Below, one piece after another: positions 8,914-17,830 of a stretch of DNA of 64,000 nt (within the stretch, counting starts at the first letter, position 1; the number at the start of each line of letters is the position of its first letter). The stretch lies in NCBI GenBank assembly GCA_025964555.1, contig JAOPYQ010000006.1, forward strand, positions 96,519-160,518, written 5' to 3'. The notes beneath the pieces are model-generated. The model had not been told where the DNA came from. It did not search any database and saw nothing but the letters and a program-made list of their open reading frames with translations. This DNA comes from Thermoleophilia bacterium. GTDB lineage: Bacteria > Actinomycetota > Thermoleophilia > Gaiellales > SKUG01. A program made the position numbers and the translations under genes.

Positions 8914-9582
8914 ATGCGCGTTCGACGTTCGACATTCCTGATTGCCACGATGGTTGCGGCCACGCTCTCGCTTGCCTGCGCAGGAGCCGCGCTGGCAGAT
9001 GCCGGCAGCGGCGAGACGAGCGCGTCCGCGACCGCGGCGTCCTCATCCTCGTCCTCCTCGTCGAGTTCCACCTCGACCACGAGCACGAGCTCCAAGACTC
9101 CGACCGACACGTCGACGAAGCCGCCGACGGACACGAAGGCGCCGGTGACCGAGGTCCCCAAGACCACGACCCCGACGCCCGTGACGGAGGCGCCCAAGAC
9201 GCCGCCGGCGACGACCCCGGTTCCCGCGTGCGCCGACACCTCGTCGTGCGTCACCACGCCCGAGGACCAGGAACTTCCGCAGGAGACATGTGCGGACACG
9301 CCCGGCGTCGCCACGACCGGTTCGTGCGCTCCGACCACGCCCGACACCCGCGTGGTGCCGGACGCTCCGGGCGGCGGCAACACCCAGCTGCCCTTCACCG
9401 GCCCGGGCGATGTCGTGCTCGCGATCGTGCTGGCGCTGCTCGCCGGCTCCGGCGGCATCCTGTTCATGTTCGGTGCCGCAGGCCGCGAGCAGCTCGACAC
9501 GCTCAACCGCCGCGGCATGGACTCGCCTTCCGGGTTCCACCTCGCGTATCGTGAGCTGCGCAAGGATCAGCTGGATCGCTGA
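8914..9582 (+). CDS. LPxTG-type cell-wall surface protein
   Basis: The start is ATG at 8914 after AGGGGA. The signal peptide (about residues 1-29) ends in AALADAGSG. A Ser/Thr run and Pro/Thr/Lys-rich spacer follow, with two short Cys-containing segments (four Cys in all). The sorting motif LPFTG sits near residue 168, followed by a hydrophobic helix. A sortase would cleave between Thr and Gly and attach the protein to the wall. Unusually, about 40 charged residues follow the helix instead of the usual short basic tail, so it could also remain a membrane protein. Confidence 0.8.
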   Translation: MRVRRSTFLIATMVAATLSLACAGAALADAGSGETSASATAASSSSSSSSSSTSTTSTSSKTPTDTSTKPPTDTKAPVTEVPKTTTPTPVTEAPKTPPATTPVPACADTSSCVTTPEDQELPQETCADTPGVATTGSCAPTTPDTRVVPDAPGGGNTQLPFTGPGDVVLAIVLALLAGSGGILFMFGAAGREQLDTLNRRGMDSPSGFHLAYRELRKDQLDR

Positions 9583-9624
9583 GCCACCCGGCTCGCGATC
9601 GCCCACGGCGGGAGCGAGCTCGAG

Positions 9625-9876
9625 ATGACGGCAGCGGGACAGGATGGAGACGGTCAACAGCCGCCCCCGCCCATGCGTCCGACGAGGCCCGAGCCGACCC
9701 TTCCGCGTGAGCTGGTGGCCGCTCTGACGGCCGCACCCGACGCCCGCGAGCGCTTCGACCAGCTTGCACCGTCGCATCGTCGCGAATACGTACGATGGGT
9801 CGCGGAAGCGCGTCGTGAGGACAGCCGCGAACGGCGCGCCGCACAGACGGTCATGCGACTGCTCGAGCAGCGCTGA
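9625..9876 (+). CDS. OmdA/YdeI-like small protein
   Basis: The product is an 83-residue protein whose C-terminal half (FDQLAPSHRREYVRWVAEAR, then RRAAQTVMRLLEQ) matches the bacteriocin-protection YdeI/OmpD-associated family. There are no membrane segments. The biochemical role of the family is poorly defined. It lies between the LPxTG gene and a metallopeptidase on the same strand. Confidence 0.75.
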   Translation: MTAAGQDGDGQQPPPPMRPTRPEPTLPRELVAALTAAPDARERFDQLAPSHRREYVRWVAEARREDSRERRAAQTVMRLLEQR

Positions 9877-9895
9877 TCCGGTAGGATTCGGGGCC

Positions 9896-10807
9896 ATGCC
9901 GCCCCGCTCCAAACCTGCCGCAGCGACGTCACAGGATGTCGAGCAGCGACTGGTCGAACTCGCCCATCCGATGCTGGAATCGGTGCTCGTGCGCGTACGC
10001 CGCGGGCGCCGCACCCGGCACGTGCGACTGCACGTCGACGAGCAGGGCGAAGTCACCGCGTCGATTCCCGCGCGCTTCTCCGCGGCGCGCCTGGACCCGA
10101 TCGTTCGCGAGCGCGCCGACTGGCTGCACGACGTGCTCACGCGCATGGAGCAGAAGTCCCGCGATACCGAGGTCGACCTCGAACGCGGCGACCCGGTGCG
10201 CTGGATGGGGCGATGGATTCCCACCAGGCTCGAGCGCGGTGGGCGACGCGCCGCGGTGCGCCTGGACGAGTTCGGCGAGCGCCTGCTGCTGCGCGTGCCG
10301 GAGGACGAGGACCCCTACGACGCGCTCGTCGCGTGGTACCGGCGCGAGGCGCGCGGGATCTTCGAGCGCAGCGTCGCGGAGTGGGCCGGCCTGTTCGGGC
10401 TCGTGCCCGGACGCGTGAGCGTGCGCGAGCAGCGAACCCGCTGGGGTTCGTGCACCCACAAGGGCGACCTGTCGTTCAACTGGCGGCTCGTGCTTGCACC
10501 CGAGTGGGTGCTCGAGTCGATCGTCGTGCACGAGCTGTGCCACATCGACGAGCTCAACCACTCATCGCGATTCTGGGCGCTGCTCGACGAGCGCTTCCCC
10601 GAACACGAGGCGGCGAGCGAGTGGCTGCGTGAGCACGGCGCAGCGCTTCGCGTGACGCGACCGTCCTCGTCGAGCACTGGACGCGGCGAGCGCGACCACG
10701 CGGAGCCGATCGAGCCGCAGAATGAGGTGGAACAGCGACCGTCGCTGCGCCGTCGCAGCCGCGAACGTCCCGTGACGGATGACCAGATCACGCTGTTCGG
10801 CCCCTGA
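9896..10807 (+). CDS. YgjP-like zinc metallopeptidase domain protein
   Basis: The protein belongs to the M48-related YgjP/DUF45 family of SprT-like metalloproteins. The zinc motif VVHELCHIDELNHSSRFW gives HExxH plus a downstream His, and TRWGSC is the conserved upstream signature. The C-terminal ~50 residues are charged and low-complexity, ending in DQITLFGP. The ATG at 9896 has TAGGAT (9882-9887) 8 nt upstream and no ribosome site, suggesting leaderless translation. The physiological role is unknown. Confidence 0.85.
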   Translation: MPPRSKPAAATSQDVEQRLVELAHPMLESVLVRVRRGRRTRHVRLHVDEQGEVTASIPARFSAARLDPIVRERADWLHDVLTRMEQKSRDTEVDLERGDPVRWMGRWIPTRLERGGRRAAVRLDEFGERLLLRVPEDEDPYDALVAWYRREARGIFERSVAEWAGLFGLVPGRVSVREQRTRWGSCTHKGDLSFNWRLVLAPEWVLESIVVHELCHIDELNHSSRFWALLDERFPEHEAASEWLREHGAALRVTRPSSSSTGRGERDHAEPIEPQNEVEQRPSLRRRSRERPVTDDQITLFGP

Positions 10808-10817
10808 CGGACAAGGT

Positions 10818-10836
10818 CCTGGTCGCGACTACCAGG
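10818..10836. terminator. Short hairpin between convergent genes
   Basis: CCTGGT (10818-10823) pairs with ACCAGG (10831-10836) across a 7-nt loop, overlapping the end of the 841-residue gene. It is a modest terminator candidate. Confidence 0.3.
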
Positions 10837-13354
10837 CGATCTCGTCCGCCGCGGTCGCGCGTGCCGTCCGATGCGCATCCTCGAGGGCGGCAACCCACGC
10901 GTCGAGGTGCGTGCGACCATCCCAGAGGGTGGCGGGAATCGGGCCGTGCTTCTCGAAGCTCCGGTTCGCCGTAGAACGCCGCTCGACCTCGGACCCGATG
11001 GTCGCGAGCAACTCGTCGAGCCCTGACTGGACGTGGCCAGGAACCGCATCTTGGGCGATCTCGTTGACGCCGGCGATCTGCGCGCGGAGCTCGCCCAGCT
11101 GTGCCCACAGCGGCAGCTCGTCGAGCTTCTCGCCATGTGCCTCGATCATGTTGTCGACGTACTGGCGCGTCGACCCTGCGCGGCGCGCGGCGACCGAGAG
11201 CCGATCGGCAGCGGTCTCCGGCAGCGGTCCGTCGGTGAACATCGACCAGGACTGGAGCCCGGTGGCGATGCCGCGAGCGCGATTCATGCCGGGGTTGGTG
11301 TTGTAGCCGGGTAGCGTGGCATTGAGCTGTCGATCGATGTTGATCGTGCCGTTGCGCTGGATGTCGTCGCGTACCTGCCACAGCCAGCGGGCGACGTCGT
11401 CGGGCATGCGCCACGTCTCGCCAAGCGACTGGTACTCGGTCGCCGCGCGCTCGACCAGCGCCGTGCGGAGCGGTCCGTTCGCCGACTCCTGGGCGACGCG
11501 CAGCAGGTCATGCACGATCGACGCGCGGCGCGCGGCGTGGTCGATGTGGTCGGCCGACGACGCGTCGGCGGCGGGCGCGGTGAGTGCGTCGAGCTCGCGG
11601 AGGATCCAGCGGCTCCGCGCTTCGAGGGCCTGTGCAGGCCTGGCACTCGGCGTGATGGCACGCAGGCCGCCGTCGACCGATGCGCGTTCGGCGCGTGACG
11701 CGAGTTCAGTGCGGTAGCCGCGCACGGCCTTGAGGGTGGCGCTCAGGTCGTGTGCGCGCGGAGCACTGCGGGCCTCCGGGGTGAATGCCTTGCGGAGGTG
11801 GGCGATGCTGGTCTCGAGCGAGCGGACCGCTGACTCGCCGACGAGCGCCGAGGTGCCGAGTGCCGTGTCAGCGCGATTGAGCAACTCCGCAGTAACGTCG
11901 GGGAAGTTCGCTTGGGCGAGCGAGCGTTCGATCGGCACCCAGCGGCCCTTGGTGACCTGGTCGCTGAGCGACGTACCGATGAGTTCGGCCTCATCGAGCA
12001 GCTGGAGCGCGTGCTGCACGTCGGTCGTGCGGAGCGTGTCGCTCGTGTGCGGCTTGATCGACGGGACGTGTTGGACGAGCGCAGCCTTGGCGCGGCTGGC
12101 CGTGTCGCCGCCGAGCAGGCCGCGCAGCACCTCGAGGTCGAGGCGGGCTCCCGGCCTCGTGAGCACCTCCTGCACCTCGTCGGCGATGTCGGTTCCGGCG
12201 CGCAGCAGCTCGGGCTCGTCGACGACGGCCGCGAGGCCCTTCTGCAGCGAACGGATCGCGGACAGCGTGCCGGTGAGCATGTTGGAGTCGACGCTGCCGC
12301 CGCCGGTGCCCCGGTTCGCGTACCGGGCGTTGTAGCTCACCCAGTCGTTGGCGATCATCGATGTCGTGCGCAGCGCATCGGGCGTATCCGACAGGAGCTG
12401 GTTGATGCGCAGCAGGTCCTCTGCCGCTCGATCGATCTTCGCGCGGGCCGCGTCGATCACCTCGCGGAACGCCGGGCTGTAGTAGTTCGCGTCGCCCACG
12501 GCCGTGTGCAGCGCCTCGAAGGTCGCGGCGTGCTGCTCGAGTGCGACGCCGGAGTTCGCGAGGACCGATGCGTCGTCGGCGAGCGTCGACAGACGTGGCG
12601 CCGTCGGTAGCTTGGTGCGGGTCGCAGCTTCTGCAGCGATGGCGCGAGCGCGAGTGGAGACGAGCATGCGTTCGGTCCACGCCGCGCTCGGAGCCGGCAG
12701 CGTTGCCGGATTGACGTTCGCGGACTGGTCGACCATCGACCGCGCATCGCGGAGCACCTGGTCGTACTGGTCCTTCGTCACGTCGTAGTGGAGATCGCGG
12801 AACCGGCCCGCGAGTCGCGTGCTCGCCTCGCCGTCGACGACGCCGTCGTCTGCGAGCTGGACCATCGGAGCGAGGATCGCGCGACGAACGTCCGCGACGT
12901 GCTGAGTCCGCGCCTTGCGGCTCATGCCGACGCCAAAGGGACGCTCGTCGATCATCGAGCCCGCAGCCCGCATTCGATCGGAGGCATCGAGCAGCAGGTG
13001 TCGGCGCACCACGTCGGTGGCCCCGTCGATCGCGTCGAGCCCACCCTGGGACACGACGTGGTCGACGCCACCCAGTTCGTGCACGGCGCGCGTCACGGCG
13101 CCGAGGTGCGCCAACTGGGAACGAACGGTCGCGAGTTTGTCGATCCCCGCGTCGTAGGGGATGTAGAAGGAGCGGAGCTCGTTCGACAGCCCATTGGGCA
13201 TCGCGGCGGCGAGCTGTGTCGTCGTTTCGCTCATGACATGCGGAATGCCGATGTGCGATACGCCATCGAGCCCGCCGTTGCTGTTCGCGACGATGCGATC
13301 GAGCGCACGCATCGCATCATCGATTCGAGACGCTGCACCCAGCAGGTCGGTCAT
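10829..13354 (-). CDS. Large helical protein of unknown function (841 aa)
   Basis: The ATG at 13354 is preceded by GGGGGGAA. The 841 residues are predicted to be almost wholly alpha-helical and soluble, without signal peptide, membrane helix, Cys-rich motif or recognisable catalytic signature. The N-terminus (MTDLLGAASRIDDAMRALDR) and many later heptad-like stretches suggest long helical bundles. The protein ends ATAADEIAW; the 623-residue protein at 40682 ends AAAASEQLAW. Both genes, and several other orphan genes here, share an ECF-type promoter. No function can be assigned. Confidence 0.8.
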   Translation of the reverse strand: MTDLLGAASRIDDAMRALDRIVANSNGGLDGVSHIGIPHVMSETTTQLAAAMPNGLSNELRSFYIPYDAGIDKLATVRSQLAHLGAVTRAVHELGGVDHVVSQGGLDAIDGATDVVRRHLLLDASDRMRAAGSMIDERPFGVGMSRKARTQHVADVRRAILAPMVQLADDGVVDGEASTRLAGRFRDLHYDVTKDQYDQVLRDARSMVDQSANVNPATLPAPSAAWTERMLVSTRARAIAAEAATRTKLPTAPRLSTLADDASVLANSGVALEQHAATFEALHTAVGDANYYSPAFREVIDAARAKIDRAAEDLLRINQLLSDTPDALRTTSMIANDWVSYNARYANRGTGGGSVDSNMLTGTLSAIRSLQKGLAAVVDEPELLRAGTDIADEVQEVLTRPGARLDLEVLRGLLGGDTASRAKAALVQHVPSIKPHTSDTLRTTDVQHALQLLDEAELIGTSLSDQVTKGRWVPIERSLAQANFPDVTAELLNRADTALGTSALVGESAVRSLETSIAHLRKAFTPEARSAPRAHDLSATLKAVRGYRTELASRAERASVDGGLRAITPSARPAQALEARSRWILRELDALTAPAADASSADHIDHAARRASIVHDLLRVAQESANGPLRTALVERAATEYQSLGETWRMPDDVARWLWQVRDDIQRNGTINIDRQLNATLPGYNTNPGMNRARGIATGLQSWSMFTDGPLPETAADRLSVAARRAGSTRQYVDNMIEAHGEKLDELPLWAQLGELRAQIAGVNEIAQDAVPGHVQSGLDELLATIGSEVERRSTANRSFEKHGPIPATLWDGRTHLDAWVAALEDAHRTARATAADEIAW

Positions 13355-13423
13355 GACGGCATTCCCCCCGCGGATCGCTGACGCGCCAGTCCCCCCGAAC
13401 GGCGCGCGCTCCCCTCGTCAGAA

Positions 13424-13451
13424 CATCGAGGGGCGGAGCACCCGCGTTTCA
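13424..13451 (-). promoter_or_regulatory. ECF-type promoter of the 841-residue protein gene
   Basis: On the minus strand: TGAAAC (13451-13446), 17 nt, CGATG (13428-13424). The TGA of the -35 is also the stop codon of the upstream methyltransferase. The predicted leader is about 63 nt. Confidence 0.55.
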
Positions 13452-14144
13452 GCGCCCGTGGCGCACGACCAGCACGTGGGACGCGCCGTCGGTGTGCGGC
13501 GTGGCGATCCCGCCGAGTGCGGAGAATTCCATCACGAGGTCGTGGAGCGGGCGCGAGATCGGCGTGGTGCCGCGCTTGGAGTACACGACGAGCAGCCGAC
13601 CCTTGCGCCCGAGCACGCGGAGCAGCTCCGGTGGATCCAACAGTCCGTCGAGTGCGGTCACCAGGTCGAAGGCGCCGTCATCGAAGGGCAGGTGGTGCAC
13701 GGACGCGACCTGGAACGTGGCGCCCGGCACGAGTTCGCTGGCCAGGTCGACCATCTTCGGGGAGATGTCCGTGCCGATCACGTTCACGTCCGGCCAGCGG
13801 TCGAGCACGAAGGAGGCCGCGAGACCGGTGCCGCATGCCACGTCGAGCACGCGGCGGGGGCGGAACCCGCGCGGCAGCAGGTCCAGGCCCTCGGCGAAGC
13901 CGGCGCGATAGGTCGGATCCTCGCGGATCGCCTCCCAGCTCGGGGCGAGCGTGTCGAACATCGTGCGCATCCCGAGCTCGGCGAGCGGCCGCACGACGGG
14001 GATCTCGGAGGCACGCATGAGGACGTTCACGCCCGCGCGCCGCGTGCTCGCGAGCGCGCGCGTACGTGCGCGCGCGAGGGGAGCCGGAAGCGACGGGAGG
14101 TCGGGGAGCGGCAATCGCGGCAGGCGAGGCAGGCGGGGCGCCAT
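13449..14144 (-). CDS. Class I SAM-dependent methyltransferase (231 aa)
   Basis: Motif I is VLDVACGTGLAASFVL with acidic motif II in IGTDISPKMVDLA; motif IV region is DGAFDLVTALDGLLDPPELL. The N-terminal ~60 residues are Arg/Pro/Leu-rich and precede the catalytic fold. The gene starts 3 nt after the bcp stop and is probably the last gene of ctaA-174aa-bcp-methyltransferase. The substrate is unknown. Confidence 0.8.
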   Translation of the reverse strand: MAPRLPRLPRLPLPDLPSLPAPLARARTRALASTRRAGVNVLMRASEIPVVRPLAELGMRTMFDTLAPSWEAIREDPTYRAGFAEGLDLLPRGFRPRRVLDVACGTGLAASFVLDRWPDVNVIGTDISPKMVDLASELVPGATFQVASVHHLPFDDGAFDLVTALDGLLDPPELLRVLGRKGRLLVVYSKRGTTPISRPLHDLVMEFSALGGIATPHTDGASHVLVVRHGR

Positions 14145-14147
14145 CGG

Positions 14148-14636
14148 TCAGGCGATGCCGAGCTCGCCGCGGAGCCAGTCGAGGTGCTTGGCGGGCTGGA
14201 TCTTCCGCGCGATCGCCTGCACGGTCCCGTCGGCAGCGACGATGACGGTGCTGCGCTCCATCCCGAAGTACTTCTTGCCGTAGTTCATCTTCTCGACCCA
14301 GAAGCCGAACGCGTCGGCGAGCTCGTGGTCCGCGTCGACGAGCAGGTGGAACGGCAGGTCGTACTTGGCGCGGAATTTCTGGTGCTTGCCGGCGTCGTCC
14401 TTGCTCACGCCGTAGATCACCAGGTCGTCGATCGCCTCGAACTCGCTCCAGGAGTCCCGGATCGCGCAGGCCTGCGTCGTGCAGCCGGGCGTGTCGTCCT
14501 TCGGATAGAAGTACAGCACGACGCGCGTTCCGCGCAGGTCGCGCAGCGCGATCTGGCCGCCCTGGTCGTCGGGGAGGGTGAGGTCGGGGACGGGCTGCCC
14601 CACCTCGATCCGTGCGTGAGCTGAGGTCTCGGTCAT
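14148..14636 (-). CDS. bcp: Thioredoxin-dependent peroxiredoxin (Bcp/PrxQ)
   Basis: Bcp reduces hydrogen and organic peroxides with thioredoxin as the electron donor. The peroxidatic Cys52 lies in DDTPGCTTQAC, with a second Cys57 in the position of the helical resolving cysteine. The 162-residue length is normal. The ATG at 14636 has TAGTCT (14644-14649) 7 nt upstream, so it may have its own leaderless transcript inside the 3' end of the preceding gene. Confidence 0.93.
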   Translation of the reverse strand: MTETSAHARIEVGQPVPDLTLPDDQGGQIALRDLRGTRVVLYFYPKDDTPGCTTQACAIRDSWSEFEAIDDLVIYGVSKDDAGKHQKFRAKYDLPFHLLVDADHELADAFGFWVEKMNYGKKYFGMERSTVIVAADGTVQAIARKIQPAKHLDWLRGELGIA

Positions 14637-14646
14637 GCGCCCGAGA

Positions 14647-15171
14647 CTATCGAGCGGCGACGAGCACGGCGCGTGCGGCATCCACGATCGGCAGCAGTGC
14701 GGGGTTCTGGAAGAGGTCGCCGATGCTCGTGCGCACGGGGACCACCCAGCTGCCGTCGCGCTCCTGGTACGGGCGCAGCGTGCCGAGGTTGGCCGGTCGC
14801 TCGGCGTAGTGCAGGTGCAGGGTCGCGTAGCTGCCCGGCTCGGTATCGCTCGAACGCAGCTTGCCGAGGTCGAGCGTGGCGACGCTCGCCTCGAGCGCGG
14901 TCACGGCGTTGCGGATCGCAGGCGACGCGGAAGCCGAGCGAGTGGCGTGCCAGTCCTCGGGGCTGTTCGGCTCGGCCACGGGGCCGTCCCAGAGCGGGTC
15001 GTACACGTCGACGCTCGCGTCGAGGCGGTCGTCGGGCGACGTGAAGCCGACCGCGAGGTGCTCGGCGCGGCGCATGCCGGTGGAGGGGCGCGCCATGTCG
15101 AGGGCGGTGGAGACGTTCACGGTCACGCCGAGCGGCGCGGCAGTGCGAGGAGCGGCAGGGGAGAGCTGCAA
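14647..15171 (-). CDS. Protein of unknown function (174 aa), TTG start
   Basis: The frame opens with TTG at 15171 after AAGGA. The product is a soluble, mixed alpha/beta protein without signal peptide; notable segments are EHLAVGFTSPDDRLDASVDV and ERPANLGTLRPYQERDGSW. It lies between ctaA and bcp with 39- and 10-nt gaps, so it is probably in their operon. No family is recognised. Confidence 0.65.
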   Translation of the reverse strand: MQLSPAAPRTAAPLGVTVNVSTALDMARPSTGMRRAEHLAVGFTSPDDRLDASVDVYDPLWDGPVAEPNSPEDWHATRSASASPAIRNAVTALEASVATLDLGKLRSSDTEPGSYATLHLHYAERPANLGTLRPYQERDGSWVVPVRTSIGDLFQNPALLPIVDAARAVLVAAR

Positions 15172-15210
15172 GGTCGGTCCTTGTCTGGGGAGGGGCGCGG
15201 CGGGGAGGCG

Positions 15211-16182
15211 CTACGCAGGGGCCGAGACGGGATCGTACTCGTGCCGGTGCGCGTCGTGCGACGGTTCCGGGGTCGCGTTGGCCTCGTGCGGCAGCACCGC
15301 GTCCGCGGCGATCCGCACCGCGACGAGCCACAGCAGCGCGGCGTTCGCGACGTGCGCGAGGACGATCCCCCACGGCAGCCCGTTGCGGTACTGCAGCTCG
15401 CCGAGCGTGACCTGGATCACGACGAGCGTGACGAGTACGCCGAGCTCGCGCAGCGCGACGCCGCGGCGGGCGCGAAGCCAGGTGAGCAGCACGACGAGCA
15501 CCAGGAACGCATAGGCGCCCCGGGCATGGAGCGTCACGGCGAGGTCGAAGATCCCGAAGCGATCGACGTGCTGCCCCGTGCCCGCGGCGCCCGAATGCGG
15601 GCCGGAGGCCGTCGTCAGCACACCGGCGACGATCACGGCGAGGAGCGAGGCGAGCATGAGCACCCCGGCGCCGGTGCGCAGCGCGGCGTGGCGCGCGCGG
15701 CGAAGGGGACGCTCGCTGGACGCGGCGTGGACGGCGATGGTGGCGCTCGCGATGAGGCCGACGCTCACGAGGAAGTGGACCGCCACGATCTCCGGGGGCA
15801 GCTCGAGGATGACGGTCAATGCTCCGACGCCGGCCTGCACGAGCACGCCGAACACGGTGAGGGCGGTCGCGATGCGCAGGTCGCGTCGAGGCGGAGTGCC
15901 GACGGGCCGCGCGAGGCGCCAGCACGTCCAGGCCGCGACGAGCGCGGCGAGCAGCGTCGGCGTGGCGGTCATGCGGTTGAGGAACTCCACCATCGGGTGG
16001 AACGCCAGCTCGGGCGTCGCGCGTGTCGTGGTGCAGGTCGGCCAGTTGGGACAGCCGAGCCCGGAGCCGGTGAGGCGGACCGTGGCGCCCGTCACGACGA
16101 TGAACCACTGGAAGAAGAGCGCCACGACCGTCGCACGGCGGGCGGTCCGAAGGGTGTAGGGGCCGAGCAGGAGGGGGCGCAT
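15211..16182 (-). CDS. ctaA: Heme A synthase (COX15/CtaA family)
   Basis: CtaA oxidises the C8 methyl of heme O to the formyl group of heme A, the cofactor of aa3-type oxidases. The product has about 8 predicted membrane helices. The conserved first segment TGATVRLTGSGLGCPNWPTC includes the periplasmic Cys pair seen in CtaA of Gram-positives. His residues that can ligate heme occur in AFHPMVEFLNR, VAVHFLVSVG, TLHARGAYAFL and LAHVANAALLWL. The start is ATG at 16182. TACCCT lies 9 nt upstream and no ribosome site is visible. Longer upstream frame sequence is not family-like. Confidence 0.9.
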   Translation of the reverse strand: MRPLLLGPYTLRTARRATVVALFFQWFIVVTGATVRLTGSGLGCPNWPTCTTTRATPELAFHPMVEFLNRMTATPTLLAALVAAWTCWRLARPVGTPPRRDLRIATALTVFGVLVQAGVGALTVILELPPEIVAVHFLVSVGLIASATIAVHAASSERPLRRARHAALRTGAGVLMLASLLAVIVAGVLTTASGPHSGAAGTGQHVDRFGIFDLAVTLHARGAYAFLVLVVLLTWLRARRGVALRELGVLVTLVVIQVTLGELQYRNGLPWGIVLAHVANAALLWLVAVRIAADAVLPHEANATPEPSHDAHRHEYDPVSAPA

Positions 16183-16441
16183 CGCACTGGGAGGGTAGTC
16201 GACGTGGCCGCTCCGCGCGTCGGTGGGTCCACGCGATGACTCACGGTGGAATGCGGGTTTTCGGGTGATGCGGCCACGAAAGCGGCCACGGCGGGGGCCA
16301 TCGAAGGCCAACGAGGTTGCGATTTCGAGCCGTGGAGCGGACGTGGAAGCGATGAAAAGGGTGCCGAAGCAAAAGTCGGCGGTGCGGTACCCCACCTGGG
16401 CCCGGACCGGCTGACTGCCTTTCACGAGGAGAAGGATCGAC

Positions 16442-17059
16442 GTGAACTCCCCCTACACCAAGCATCTCGACGCGGTCGACCACACGACCCACTCGACCGC
16501 CCTGACCGTCCCCACCTATGCAGCAGCGCCGATGCAGGCGCAGCAGCCACCGATGATCATCCAGTCGGGTGGCGACGGAGGAAGCAACCGATCTGGCGCC
16601 GCCATCGCGCTTGTCGCCATCATCGTGGCAGTGATCGCAAGCATGGCAGGCTACGCCATGGCCAAGGGCAACGGCATCTCGAGGAACGAGTTCGACCGTT
16701 ATCAGGCACTCTCCGGTCGGGAAGGTGAGATCCGAGGACGCGACGCTGGCTGGAGCCAGGGCCGCAAGCAGGGTCGCACCGAGATGGAGTTCCTCGCACA
16801 GTACGAGAAGCTCCGAACCCAGGCAGGCGCCTTCAGCCAGGGCTACCGACAGGGTCGCGGCATTGGCCAGCAGATGGGCCAGGACCGGTACCAGTACCGC
16901 TACAACCGCGGTGGGTACGGCTACGGCTCCGGCTACGGTCGAGGCTACGGCCGAGGCTACAGCGGCTACGGCTACGGTGGTCGGGTCGGCGGCGCCATCG
17001 CCTCCGCACAAGGTATCGCCAATGCAACGGGCAGCCCGGTCGACGTCATCGTCGGCTAG
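16442..17059 (+). CDS. Membrane-anchored Gly/Tyr/Arg-rich protein
   Basis: The start is GTG at 16442 with GAGGAGAAGGA upstream. A cytoplasmic-type N-terminus precedes one membrane helix (AAIALVAIIVAVIASMAGYA, about residues 53-73). A Gln/Arg/Gly-rich linker follows (QGRKQGRTEM, QGYRQGRGIGQQMG) and then a low-complexity stretch of YGYGSGYGRGYGRGYSGYGY type. Such composition is typical of sticky or condensate-forming segments, but the role is unknown. A strong terminator follows directly, so it is monocistronic. Confidence 0.75.
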   Translation: MNSPYTKHLDAVDHTTHSTALTVPTYAAAPMQAQQPPMIIQSGGDGGSNRSGAAIALVAIIVAVIASMAGYAMAKGNGISRNEFDRYQALSGREGEIRGRDAGWSQGRKQGRTEMEFLAQYEKLRTQAGAFSQGYRQGRGIGQQMGQDRYQYRYNRGGYGYGSGYGRGYGRGYSGYGYGGRVGGAIASAQGIANATGSPVDVIVG

Positions 17060-17094
17060 GTACCACGCCCAGATCCATGCCTTCGGCACCATGC

Positions 17095-17122
17095 GCGCCC
17101 TCGGACTTCGGTCCGGGGGCGC
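17095..17122 (+). terminator. Strong intrinsic-type hairpin, UUCG loop
   Basis: A 12-bp stem (left arm 17095-17106, right arm 17111-17122, one G-T pair) is closed by a TTCG tetraloop. It follows the Gly/Tyr-rich protein gene by 35 nt and insulates it from ccmE. Confidence 0.75.
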
Positions 17123-17376
17123 TCGTGTCTTCGGCGGGCGCGGCGGACGAGTCGTGATCGTCTCGCTGCGGCCGTGGGCACTCGCCAGCATCGTGCTGGC
17201 TCGGCGTGCCCACCACCTCGGCATCCTGCCTCGGCGACGCCGCGCTCGACGACCACGACACGACCGCCGTTCGCGGGTACGCACGAACGACCGAGCGGCG
17301 CTCGTTGGAGTGCGCCCAGTGCCTTGGCTGCCTCACCTGCACGTATCGCGCACCGCGCGGGGTAAGATCCCGGCTG

Positions 17377-17814
17377 ATGAACCGCAAGTTCCGACTGATC
17401 GCAGCACTGGGGATGGCCGTCGTGCTCGCCACCTTCATGGCGTACATCGCCATCAAGGGTGGCGACGTGCAGGAGCCGCTGCTGCAGGCGCGCGAGCTCG
17501 TGTCCAAGCGGGAGCTCGCCACGTCGCAGACCGTGCAGGTCGACGGGATCGCCGCCGGCCCGCTCTCGGGCGACCAAGGCGAGCGCTTCGAGTTCTACGT
17601 GACCGACCGCGACGGCAAGCACCGCACGCTCGTCGACTACAAGGGCGCCGTGCCCGACGCGTTCAGGATCGGGCGCAACGTGATCGTCACCGGGCGCCTC
17701 GTGAAGGACCCCAAGTCGGGCGACCAGGTCTTCAAGGCGCAGCCCGGCTCCCTCGTGACGAAGTGTCCGTCGAAGTTCGAGTCCGAGGGCGGCACGAGCC
17801 GGTCGGACTCATGA
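17377..17814 (+). CDS. ccmE: Cytochrome c maturation heme chaperone CcmE (CxxxF variant)
   Basis: CcmE binds heme covalently at the outer membrane face and passes it to the CcmF lyase. The product has one N-terminal membrane anchor (about residues 7-26) and then an OB-fold beta-barrel. The usual heme-binding HxxxY motif is replaced by Cys130-PSK-Phe134. Cys-type CcmE proteins are known, but they normally keep the Tyr. The start is ATG at 17377 with TAAGAT (17363-17368) 8 nt upstream and no ribosome site. It is the first gene of ccmE-ccmF-zinc ribbon-M23. Confidence 0.88.
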   Translation: MNRKFRLIAALGMAVVLATFMAYIAIKGGDVQEPLLQARELVSKRELATSQTVQVDGIAAGPLSGDQGERFEFYVTDRDGKHRTLVDYKGAVPDAFRIGRNVIVTGRLVKDPKSGDQVFKAQPGSLVTKCPSKFESEGGTSRSDS

Positions 17815-17830
17815 GCTGGGCGCGCAGCCG

